From assembly GCF_029338375.1 (NCBI RefSeq), contig NZ_CP119805.1, positions 1 through 64,000 of the forward strand: a stretch of 64,000 nt of DNA. The letters run 5' to 3'. Below are positions 16,109 through 23,809 of this stretch, piece by piece. A program made the translations under genes and the position numbers. Below the pieces are notes generated by a model. It saw nothing but the letters and a program-made list of their open reading frames with translations. It did no database searches and had not been told where the DNA came from. This DNA is from Halorussus lipolyticus. Lineage in GTDB: Archaea; Halobacteriota; Halobacteria; Halobacteriales; Haladaptataceae. Position 1 is the stretch's first letter. Each line of letters starts with the position of its first letter.

Positions 16109-17044
16109 TCAGTCCTCGGTGAGCATCGCGGCGACGGCCCCTGCGATGTCGGCGTCCGTCTCGCTCTGGGGCACCGAGAACCGCGGTGACGGGTTGGCTT
16201 CGAGAACTGCGTGGCCATCGCCGGGCCGGTCTATCACGTCCACGGCCGCGAACTCCAGTCCGGCCAACGACGCCGCTCGGCGGGCCGACTCCCGTATCGA
16301 CTCGGACAGGTCCACGCGCTCGACGGGGACCTCCTCGCCGTCCACGAGGCTCCACTTGAACGAGAGTCGGTCGCTCCGGTAGTGGAACCCGCCGACGACT
16401 TCGCTGTTGACGACGTAGATTCGGAGGTCCCGGCCCGGAACGAACTCCTGAAACACGACTGGGGCGGTGGTCAGCTTTGCTAACCGCTCAGGGGTGATGT
16501 CGTCGTCGGTGAGTTCTTTCGGCGGCATTCGAGTCGCCAACGGCTTGTAGACGACGCGCTCGGCCGTCTCGTGGATGGCCCGCACTTCGTCCGGGTCGTC
16601 GGTCACGACCGTCTCGGGGACGGGAAGCCCGTTTTCGGCGAACCGATGGAGTTGCCACGCCGAACTGTCGTGGGCGAATTGGGCTTCGAAGCCCGGTAGC
16701 ACCGTCGCTCCCTCGTCCTCCAGAATCCGCAGGTAGTTCAAGAGCGCCCATCGGTAGTCCTGTTGGACCGTGTAGGTCCGCCGCCAGTTCTCCGCGAAGC
16801 GGTCGTCGAATCGCTGGTCGTACTTGGGGTCCAGCAGGTCGTAGAGCGGCGCGTACACCCCGGTCACGTCCTCGCTCGGGAGCGGTGACTCGCTCCGACC
16901 GTCGGGCGATAAGCAGGTGACGTGGGGCAGGTCGGGCCACTCGTCGGTGTCGTAGTACTCGACCGAACCGCCCGCCTCGGTTACGGCCTCCCCGAGCATC
17001 CGGTGTTCGGGAAACTCCGCTGAACCCATGATAAGGACTGTCAT
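16109..17044 (-). CDS. ATP-grasp peptide ligase-like protein (RimK/graspetide-synthetase type)
   Basis: A 311-residue ATP-grasp enzyme. After an N-terminal Rossmann-like part (TVLIMGSAEFPEHRML) it shows the ATP-grasp lysine segments (RVVYKPLATRMPP, PVVFQEFVPGRDLRIYVV) and the metal-binding end (AAVDVIDRPGDGHAVLEANPSP, where E and N are the expected Mg ligands). The arrangement matches RimK-type ligases and ATP-grasp ribosomal-peptide maturases such as MvdC/MvdD. It converges on the 32-residue acidic peptide gene with a 76-bp gap. I chose the ATG at 17044 (MTVLIMG) since homology begins there. Confidence 0.88.
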   Translation of the reverse strand: MTVLIMGSAEFPEHRMLGEAVTEAGGSVEYYDTDEWPDLPHVTCLSPDGRSESPLPSEDVTGVYAPLYDLLDPKYDQRFDDRFAENWRRTYTVQQDYRWALLNYLRILEDEGATVLPGFEAQFAHDSSAWQLHRFAENGLPVPETVVTDDPDEVRAIHETAERVVYKPLATRMPPKELTDDDITPERLAKLTTAPVVFQEFVPGRDLRIYVVNSEVVGGFHYRSDRLSFKWSLVDGEEVPVERVDLSESIRESARRAASLAGLEFAAVDVIDRPGDGHAVLEANPSPRFSVPQSETDADIAGAVAAMLTED

Positions 17045-17124
17045 GGGTTCGGTTTGTTCTCGGCTCAGTATAGCTGTTTTCGTTTCGAGAGGAGGCCCGA
17101 CGAATCTCCGCCCGCTCGATGGAC

Positions 17125-17682
17125 CTACTTCCACTTGATGGAGCAACCCCGCGAGGGCATGAAGTCCAAGTCAACGTCCTCGCCCGCCAGCACGGCGTCG
17201 ATGGCGTCCCGAATGTAGATTTCGGTGGGGTCGTCGTCGGGGTTCAGCGCGTCATCGAGGCGGCCGTGGTAGGCGAGGGTGAAGGTGTCCCCACCGTTTC
17301 TCAGCAAGAAGGGGTCGGGCGTACACTCCGCGCCGTAGGCCTCGGCGACCGCTTGAGTCTCGTCGCGGAGGTAGGCGTCGTAGCGAATCGTGCCGTCCTC
17401 GACGTATTCGACCATTTTGTCGTAGGAGTCGTCGGGGTACTCCTCGGCGTCGTTGGGGTTGATGCCGACCACCGCGGCGTCGTCGTACTCCGCTGAGATG
17501 TCGTTGAGCAGGTCGAACTTGGCCTGCGCGTAGGGGCAGTGATTGCAGGTGAAAACCAGCAGTACGGCGTCGTAGTCGGCGAAATCCGAGAGGGTGTGGG
17601 TCTCGCCGTCGGTGCCCCGCAACTCGAAGTTGGGGACCGGTTCGCCGCGCTCGAGTTTCTCCGCGGACTCTTTCATGACCAT
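17125..17682 (-). CDS. Thioredoxin-fold redoxin (AhpC/TSA-like)
   Basis: A 185-residue thioredoxin-fold protein. It starts VPNFELRGTDGETHTLSDFADYDAVLLVF and has the active-site region FTCNHCPYAQ, with a CxxC-like C-N-H-C. The rest (VVGINPNDAEEYPDDSYDKM, CTPDPFLLRNG with the cis-Pro loop) matches the redoxin family of thioredoxin-like proteins. It probably acts as a thiol reductase or peroxiredoxin-like protein in the cytoplasm. It lies upstream of the ATP-grasp gene on the same strand with an 80-bp gap. Membership of the peptide locus is possible but unproven. Confidence 0.85.
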   Translation of the reverse strand: MVMKESAEKLERGEPVPNFELRGTDGETHTLSDFADYDAVLLVFTCNHCPYAQAKFDLLNDISAEYDDAAVVGINPNDAEEYPDDSYDKMVEYVEDGTIRYDAYLRDETQAVAEAYGAECTPDPFLLRNGGDTFTLAYHGRLDDALNPDDDPTEIYIRDAIDAVLAGEDVDLDFMPSRGCSIKWK

Positions 17683-18021
17683 GCTGGTGGGTTGGTTTTC
17701 CTCGGGAAAATAGATTCGGGAGCTATGGACTCGTTTTGTTTCAGGGTGTACCCGAATCGGCACGGCGGCAGAGACGACCGCCGAGGACACAGCGAAGACG
17801 ACCGCTGACGCCCCCGACCGGCCCCTTCATTCCATCCAGACGGCGGTTGGTCGGCGGGGCTTCCGCGGCGGTTGATTCACCGGGCGCTTTCTGTCGGTCG
17901 ATTCACGGAACTTTCGCGGTGGTGGGTCTCACCGAGCGCGCTCGTCAAAGAAACCCAGAGGGGTTCTAAACAAATAAAAACAATGCTATAGAGAATATAT
18001 TGGTTGCTTAGAGCGTCCGAC
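17683..18021. other. Intergenic stretch
   Basis: A 339-bp gap between two minus-strand genes. I see no convincing small gene. The end near 17970-18003 is AT-rich and lies just after the stop of the glucodextranase-like gene; the part near 17700 should hold the redoxin promoter. Confidence 0.4.
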
Positions 18022-21000
18022 CTACAGCGACAGGTACGGAATCGTTGCCTGCTCGGTCGCCGAGTAGGCCAGCGCCTCCGCTTGGCTCACGCCGTCGGGT
18101 GTCACGAGGTCGATGACGTTCGGGTTCATGTCGTCGTCGCGGCCGCCGCCCAGCACCCAGTTGCCCGCTTCGGCCGTGACCGGCCGGATTCTGCCCTCGC
18201 TGTAGCCGTCCTGACACAGCATCAGCGGCACGAGTTGCTTGTCTTCGAGGGTGCCGCCGAGCGCCGACTTCGGGACCTCGATTTTTATAGCGTCTACCGC
18301 TTGATAGCCCGAGAGGGTCACGTCGCGGGTGACTTCGGACCCGTCTGCGGCCTCGACCCGAGGAGCAACGAAGCCTTCGGCGAACACGCGGTAGTGGTAT
18401 GGCTCCGTGAACGTCGCGTTGACGCCGGTTCGGGCCTGCGTCGTCCCGCCCGACTGGGCCGGGTCTCGGACGTAAATCTGGAGCGACTGGACCGAGACGG
18501 CGTTGCCGCCCCACGGGTTGGTCAACTCGCCGCCGAGGCGGACGAGGAACTGGTAGGTGTCGCTGGTCTCGTAGACGCCGAACGAGTCGATGTCGAATGC
18601 GCCGTCCACGAACGCGCCGGCCTTCGGGTAGACGTAGCTTCCCGGCCCGTGGTCGTCGCCCTCGGGGTCCTCGAAGTCCGCAACCGGGTCGCCGACCTCG
18701 ACGCGAGCGACCGTCTTCTGGGCGACCGAGGTGCCGACCTCCGTCACGTCGCCCGCGGTGGCCGCGACCACCGTGATTTCGGTCTCGCCGTCGCCGACCG
18801 AGAGGTCCACCGAGAATGTGCCGTCGTTGACCTCGCGCCGGACTGTCTCCGCGCCGGTCTTGACTACGACCTCAGCGCCGTCGGTGGTTCCGGAGACGGT
18901 GACCTCCGGGTCGCTGACGACAGTCGGCGGGAACTCCACGTCGAGGACCGGCCCCTCGGGTCGGTCGCCCTCGGTGTAGCGGTCGGCCACGAACTCGGGG
19001 CGCTCGATGGGGCGTCCGGCGTCGATGGAGTGAGCGAGGCGGACGAACTGGGCCATGCTCCACGAGAGGGGCGTGGCCGAACCGGTCCCCGCGCCGAACT
19101 CCCACCCGAATTCGGTCTCGTCGGGCCGGTCCCACACCTGCTCGGGAATCATCCGCCCGGAGTTGGCGAAGTCGGCCATCGTCTCCAGCAGGTTTCGGGG
19201 CGCGACAGCGCCCGAGTCGGTGCCCGCGAGGAGTTCGTACTCGCCGCGCTCGCCCGAGAAGATGGGCCAGAGTCGGCCCTGCCCGGTGTTGTCGAGGCTC
19301 CACGGCGCGCCCGCGGGGTACTGGTCGCTCCCGTCCTGTTCGCCGTAGCCGTCGCCGTTGTACCGGTAGAACGCCGGACCGTGGGGCGTCTCGACCCGGA
19401 TGGTGTCGTCCACCACTTCCAGCGAGTTCCGAATCACCTCGTCGTCCCACGGCTTGACGCCGAGGCGCACGAGTTCGAGGAATCCGGCGTCGATGACGTT
19501 TCGCTCGTCCAGCGAGGGACCGCCGTTGTTGATGTCGAGGGACGCGCCATCGTCGGGGTCCCGGTCGTCGTTGATTCGGACGTAGTAGGGCGTGTTCTCG
19601 TGCTGGTCGGTCCCCGTCTCGGTCGCCATCCAGTCGTCGGTCTTCTCCTGCCACTCGTCGGCGAGCGCCAGATACACGAGGGCGTCACCGCGTTCTCCCT
19701 CGTCGTCTGCGAGTCGGGCGGCGCAGGCCAGTCCCGCGATTTCGGCCGCGGTGGTCGAGGGCGAGTAGCCCGATTCCTCCTCCCACCGCTCTTGGCCGGT
19801 GTAAGGGCCGTTGCCAGCAACGTAGTCCGCCGAGGACGCGACGTTCTCGTAGTCGAAGCCCACGTCCGAGAAGTCGAGGCCGTGGCGGTCGAGGTGCTGG
19901 TAGGCCATCACCTGCGGGAACGAAACGTTGTCCATCTGCTCGCCGCCCCACCGAGTCCGCCCGTCGAGGAAGGTGTTCTGCGGGAGGAAGCCGTCCTCGC
20001 GCTGTTGGAACTCGTAGAGGTATTCGAGGGCCGACAGGGCGCTCTCGTCGTCGCCCATCGCTGACAAGGCGGTGTAGGACTGGTAGAGGTCCCGCGCCCA
20101 GACGTAGTTGTAGCCGTAGTCCGAGGGCTGGTCGGCCGTGACCGCCTCACCCCATGGGACCGACGGACTGGCGACGCCAGCGCCGGGGAACTGCTTGGAT
20201 TCGACCGCCTTCAGCACCATCGCAGAGGCGTCGTACTGTCGCCGGAGGTCGGGGTCGCCCTGCACCGACTCGGGGGTCTCGATGGATTTCAGGTACTCGC
20301 GCCAACCCTTCGCGTACTCGGCCCGGACCGCAGAAAAGGACCGCGAGAGGGCGTCCTCGGCTTCGCTTACTGCGGCGCTCTCGTCGTTCTCCTCGGCGAA
20401 TCCGAGGACCACCGTGTCCTTGACTTGCGGGGCGTCTCCGGCCAGTTTACCGACGAGCGCGACGTTCCCCTCTGCGCTCTGGTGGGGCGTGAAGGTGCCC
20501 TCGCCGAACAGGGCTTCGATGTCGCCGCCCACCACGTCGGCGCTCGCGGCCTCGAATCCGCGGTCGGAGGCGAGGCCGACGGCGACGTTGTAGGGGTCGC
20601 CCTCCTCGTCCAGAATCACGGCCTCGTCGTCGCTGGTCGTGTCCCGAGCGGTCAGGTATCGGTCGTTTTGCTTGCCGCGGACCGTGGCCGAATCGCCCCG
20701 CCCGGAGTTCGACAGCGCGGTGTCGGCAACGACGTAGAGGTCGTACTTCTCGGGGCCACGGGACCGGAATCGCACGTCGGCCAGCACGGCGTCGGCCTCC
20801 GGGTCGGCGGCGTACTCGACTTCGAGGAGCCATCCGCGGTCGGTCTCCTCGATGGTCTGGCGGAAGACCAGCGCGTCGTCGTCGGCCATCTCGGTGGTTC
20901 GCTCGATTGGGGACCGGTCGTCGTCTTTCCTGCTCTGGTTGAAGGTTCGGGCCGAGTAGCCCGAATCGGGGTCGGCCACCACGAAGTCCAGCGTCCGGAG

Positions 21001-21282
21001 GTCCATGAGGTCGATTCGGGGGAATCGGGCTTGGGCCAGCGCGCCCTCGGTCAGCGTGAACCAGACGTTCGAGGAGTCGTCCTCGGCGTGGTCGGCAACC
21101 GTTCCGACCCCGTACTGCTCGCCGGTGGTCCAGTGGGCGGTGTCGCCGCCGGAGACTTCGGTCTCGTCTCCGGATTTCGCCGAGACTGCGCTCGCGCCGA
21201 CCAACGGGAGGGTTGCGCTCGCGCCGACCGCCTTCAGTACGTCACGCCTCGATTCACTCGGAACCGGATTGTTTTTTCGCAC
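18022..21282 (-). CDS. Secreted GH15-family glucodextranase/glucoamylase
   Basis: A 1086-residue Tat-exported enzyme. The signal (SRRDVLKAVG, followed by a hydrophobic run ending SAVSA) is at residues about 11-35. A glucodextranase-type N-terminal beta domain spans to about 310, then a GH15 catalytic (alpha/alpha)6 domain (YNYVWARDLYQSYTAL, WGGEQMDNVSFPQVMAYQ, GRLWPIFSGERGEYELL). Beyond about 770 lie an immunoglobulin-like segment and a C-terminal carbohydrate-binding-like domain. The expected action is release of glucose from alpha-glucans outside the cell. It stands alone; no transporter or amylase is adjacent. Confidence 0.9.
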   Translation of the reverse strand: MRKNNPVPSESRRDVLKAVGASATLPLVGASAVSAKSGDETEVSGGDTAHWTTGEQYGVGTVADHAEDDSSNVWFTLTEGALAQARFPRIDLMDLRTLDFVVADPDSGYSARTFNQSRKDDDRSPIERTTEMADDDALVFRQTIEETDRGWLLEVEYAADPEADAVLADVRFRSRGPEKYDLYVVADTALSNSGRGDSATVRGKQNDRYLTARDTTSDDEAVILDEEGDPYNVAVGLASDRGFEAASADVVGGDIEALFGEGTFTPHQSAEGNVALVGKLAGDAPQVKDTVVLGFAEENDESAAVSEAEDALSRSFSAVRAEYAKGWREYLKSIETPESVQGDPDLRRQYDASAMVLKAVESKQFPGAGVASPSVPWGEAVTADQPSDYGYNYVWARDLYQSYTALSAMGDDESALSALEYLYEFQQREDGFLPQNTFLDGRTRWGGEQMDNVSFPQVMAYQHLDRHGLDFSDVGFDYENVASSADYVAGNGPYTGQERWEEESGYSPSTTAAEIAGLACAARLADDEGERGDALVYLALADEWQEKTDDWMATETGTDQHENTPYYVRINDDRDPDDGASLDINNGGPSLDERNVIDAGFLELVRLGVKPWDDEVIRNSLEVVDDTIRVETPHGPAFYRYNGDGYGEQDGSDQYPAGAPWSLDNTGQGRLWPIFSGERGEYELLAGTDSGAVAPRNLLETMADFANSGRMIPEQVWDRPDETEFGWEFGAGTGSATPLSWSMAQFVRLAHSIDAGRPIERPEFVADRYTEGDRPEGPVLDVEFPPTVVSDPEVTVSGTTDGAEVVVKTGAETVRREVNDGTFSVDLSVGDGETEITVVAATAGDVTEVGTSVAQKTVARVEVGDPVADFEDPEGDDHGPGSYVYPKAGAFVDGAFDIDSFGVYETSDTYQFLVRLGGELTNPWGGNAVSVQSLQIYVRDPAQSGGTTQARTGVNATFTEPYHYRVFAEGFVAPRVEAADGSEVTRDVTLSGYQAVDAIKIEVPKSALGGTLEDKQLVPLMLCQDGYSEGRIRPVTAEAGNWVLGGGRDDDMNPNVIDLVTPDGVSQAEALAYSATEQATIPYLSL

Positions 21283-21387
21283 AGTACTCTCAGTATCAGA
21301 CGAGCCACTTGGTTCTTGTTGCCCCGGAAACGCGCGAAATGGAACCTCGGCGAAACGAAGGGAGTACGGAGAGAAGGGGTCGAAGCG

Positions 21388-22389
21388 TTACCGTGCCGAG
21401 GATTCGACCTGCTCGGGCGGGCCACCCGGCAGTTCGTCGCGGTCGTGGGGTGCCTCGAAGTCGATGGCCGGTCCCTTCGGCACGATTTGCTTGGGATTCA
21501 GGTCGGTGTGACTCCGGAAATAGTGGTGTTTGATGTGGTCGAGGTTGACCGTCTCGGCCACGCCCTCGGTCTGGTAGAGGTCCCGCAGATAGGGCCAGAG
21601 ATTGTCGTACTCGGAAATCTGGCGGACGTTGCACTTGAAGTGGGTGTGGTACACCGGGTCGAACCGGACCAGCGTAGTGAACATCGCCACGTCGGCCTCG
21701 GTGAGTCGGTCGCCGCAGAGGTACCGCTGGTCCGCGAGGAGTTCGTCGTACTCGTCCAGCGCGTCGAACAGTTCGGTGACGGCCTCGTCGTAGGCCTCCT
21801 GATTCCCGGCGAACCCGGCGCGGTAGACCCCGTTGTTGATGGGGTCGTAGATGTCGTCGATGATTTCGTCCACCTCGTCGCGGTAGCCCTCGGGGTAGAG
21901 GGTCACGTCCCTCTCTGCCACGTCGTGAAACGCGGTGTCGAACATCCGCATGATTTCTTCGGACTCGTTGTTCACGATGGTCTCCGTTTCCGTGTCCCAG
22001 AGGACCGGCACCGTGACTCTCCCCGTGAAATCGGGGTCCGCGGCGACGTAGGTCTCCCGCAGGTAGTCGAAACCGTTGAGGTGGTCCTCGGTGCATCCGG
22101 ATTTCTCGGGACTGAACTCCCACCCGTCGTTCTGGCGGTAGGGGTCCACGACCGAGACGGAGATGGCGTCCTTCAACCCCTTCAGACTCCGGACCAGCAA
22201 GGTCCGGTGCGCCCACGGACAGGCCGCAGAGACGTAGAGGTGGTAGCGCCCGGCCTCGACCGGGAACTCGGCGCTGGGGTCGTCCTCGACCCACTCGCGG
22301 AAACTGGTCTCCTGCCGGTCGAAGTTACCCTCGTCGTCGGTTGATTCGTAGGCGTCGGTCCGCCACTCGCCGTCCACGAGCATGTTCAT
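21388..22389 (-). CDS. Glutathionyl-hydroquinone reductase-like GST-fold protein
   Basis: A 333-residue member of the omega-GST/YqjG/ECM4 family. The thioredoxin-fold half holds the catalytic Cys57 in SAACPWAHR and the family-typical DPYRQNDGWEF. The helical half begins near RDEVDEIIDDIYDPINNGVY with a later YLCGDRLTEADVAMF. The family reduces glutathionyl-hydroquinones. Haloarchaea generally use gamma-glutamylcysteine in place of glutathione, so the physiological thiol is probably that. Alternative start codons exist two residues apart (MNM); I use the longer. Confidence 0.92.
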   Translation of the reverse strand: MNMLVDGEWRTDAYESTDDEGNFDRQETSFREWVEDDPSAEFPVEAGRYHLYVSAACPWAHRTLLVRSLKGLKDAISVSVVDPYRQNDGWEFSPEKSGCTEDHLNGFDYLRETYVAADPDFTGRVTVPVLWDTETETIVNNESEEIMRMFDTAFHDVAERDVTLYPEGYRDEVDEIIDDIYDPINNGVYRAGFAGNQEAYDEAVTELFDALDEYDELLADQRYLCGDRLTEADVAMFTTLVRFDPVYHTHFKCNVRQISEYDNLWPYLRDLYQTEGVAETVNLDHIKHHYFRSHTDLNPKQIVPKGPAIDFEAPHDRDELPGGPPEQVESSAR

Positions 22390-22862
22390 GGTAACTTACA
22401 GTTCGTCTCAGCGGTCAAAAGTATCTCCGCTCGCGGCAGGCCCGGCCTGAAATAGATTTCACCTCCTCGGTTTCCCGACTTACTCTCTCTTTCTCTCTCG
22501 GCGTCTCGACCGACACTGCTCCTCGACTACTACTTTATTATGTACGGCGCGTGCTAGCGCGCGCCTATCGCGCGAGGTCGTCGGGAGCGGAGTCGTTCGA
22601 AAATCGAAGATTTTCGTGACTGAGCAGGACGGTGTCCTGCGAGGGCAACGAGACCGCCGGTCTCGCCCGCTCACGAGAGCGTCGCTCTCGGACGACGACC
22701 GACTGCTCGGCAGACGCGGTTTGTCTGCCGGTGGACGAGCATCGGAGGCCGAAGGCCGAGAAGCGCAGTCGGTTGGGGAGGGTGTGGCCCGCGGTCGCGG
22801 TGCGGAGCGTTGCTGTGCGGTAACGCCGACGCCCAAGCCTGACGCTAGCTTCGACTGTTTTC
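22390..22862. other. Gene-free stretch dominated by a hairpin-string element
   Basis: This 473-bp gap has no plausible gene. Most of it is element E1 of the hairpin-string family. The open frames that cross it are shadows created by the inverted repeats. Confidence 0.6.
22546..22851 (+). repeat. Hairpin-string dispersed element E1
   Basis: About 306 bp with left end GGCGCGTGCTAGCG and right end AAGCCTGACGCTAGCTT. Between them is a series of short perfect hairpins: CGAAAATC-GAA-GATTTTCG, CAGGAC-GGT-GTCCTG, GAGACC-GCC-GGTCTC, GAGAGC-GTC-GCTCTC and GCAGAC-GCGGTTT-GTCTGC. Related copies lie at 34145-34400 and 43117-43310, with partial ones near 2438, 4705 and 38763. Confidence 0.8.
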
Positions 22863-23579
22863 TCACTTGCTTCCAACGAAACTTCGCGCCAGTTCCGCCT
22901 CCGCCCGGCGCAGTCGGTACGAGAGCGTCGAGCGCGGCAGGTCCAACTCGTCGGCTAACTCCTCGACGGTAATCCCGCGGGGCGTCTCGTAGTAGCCGCG
23001 TTCGACGGCGGCGGCCATCGCCTCGTAGTGGGTGTAGGGCAGGGCGGGCCGACCGCTGTAGGCCGAGAGCCACGCCGACTCGTCGGTGACCTGCCGGAGG
23101 TCGAACCGCACGTTCGGGGCCTTCTCGGCCTGAATCGCGTCGGAGAACGCGCCCAGATTGGCGTCGCTCGGGAGGAGGACGTGCCACTCGTAGCGCGACC
23201 CGCGGCGCTCGGTGGCGAACAAAACGCCGGGGCCGACGTACTCCAGCGCGAGGTGGGGAATCGACGCGCACTCGTCGGTTCGCCGCCAACTCGTGAACAG
23301 GATGCGCGTCGAGGGGTCGCGGTGGAGGACCTCGCTCCGGGTGTCGGCCGGGCAGTCGCTCGCTCCGAAGCAGTCGGCCGTGTGCCCGTCCTCGGCGAAG
23401 GCCTCCTCGGCGACCTCCAGCGCCGTGGCCGGGCCGGTGAGGCGGTCCACTCGCCAGCAGTGGCTCGGGGTGACGGTACACGACAGCGAGTGGCCGTAGA
23501 GGTCGGGATGCTCGCGGAAGGCGTCGGCCACCGCGTCGGCACCGGTCTCGTACTCCAGCGCGAACGAAACGGCGCGCAT
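22863..23579 (-). CDS. Bacterio-opsin activator-type HTH regulator
   Basis: A 238-residue haloarchaeal regulator. Residues about 1-175 form a sensor-like domain without a known ligand. The C-terminal HTH_10 domain (about 183-233) has the family pattern: YTHYEAMAAAVERGYYETPR, then GITVEELADELDLPRSTLSY, then RLRRAEAELA. It is divergent from a cytochrome oxidase subunit I gene 230 bp away, so control of that gene is a reasonable guess. The ATG at 23579 gives a normal MRAVSFALEYE opening. Confidence 0.88.
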   Translation of the reverse strand: MRAVSFALEYETGADAVADAFREHPDLYGHSLSCTVTPSHCWRVDRLTGPATALEVAEEAFAEDGHTADCFGASDCPADTRSEVLHRDPSTRILFTSWRRTDECASIPHLALEYVGPGVLFATERRGSRYEWHVLLPSDANLGAFSDAIQAEKAPNVRFDLRQVTDESAWLSAYSGRPALPYTHYEAMAAAVERGYYETPRGITVEELADELDLPRSTLSYRLRRAEAELARSFVGSK

Positions 23580-23809
23580 ACTTCGACTTGGGTCCGTGGC
23601 AAGTTAGCGTCGGGGGTGGAAAGAATCGGGCGTTCCGGCGCTTGCCCGTTCAGTCCACCGCCGGAATCCTCAAAACGAATAGCTATCAGCGTACGAATAC
23701 CGGCAAATCGCCGGACTGCGCGCCGGTCGTCGCCGACGCCATCGAACGCCGACCGGAGTTGTCGCACGCCAACCGAGAAGCCACGTATCTCTCGGCCTTG
23801 GTTTGGGAT

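Noticed and set aside
18004..22344. Long plus-strand open frames opposite the GH15 and GST-like genes, and similar ones at 53073-55403 and 44568-46139
   Set aside because: Antisense shadows of strongly coding genes with recognised families; composition is not protein-like.
22565..23481. Open frames sharing the peptide ESDALVSGRDRRSRCP at three places (near 22.6, 34.3 and 43.2 kb)
   Set aside because: They come from the hairpin-string repeats. The reading frames differ in their flanks and no start or family is conserved; the shared peptide is a translation of repeat DNA.
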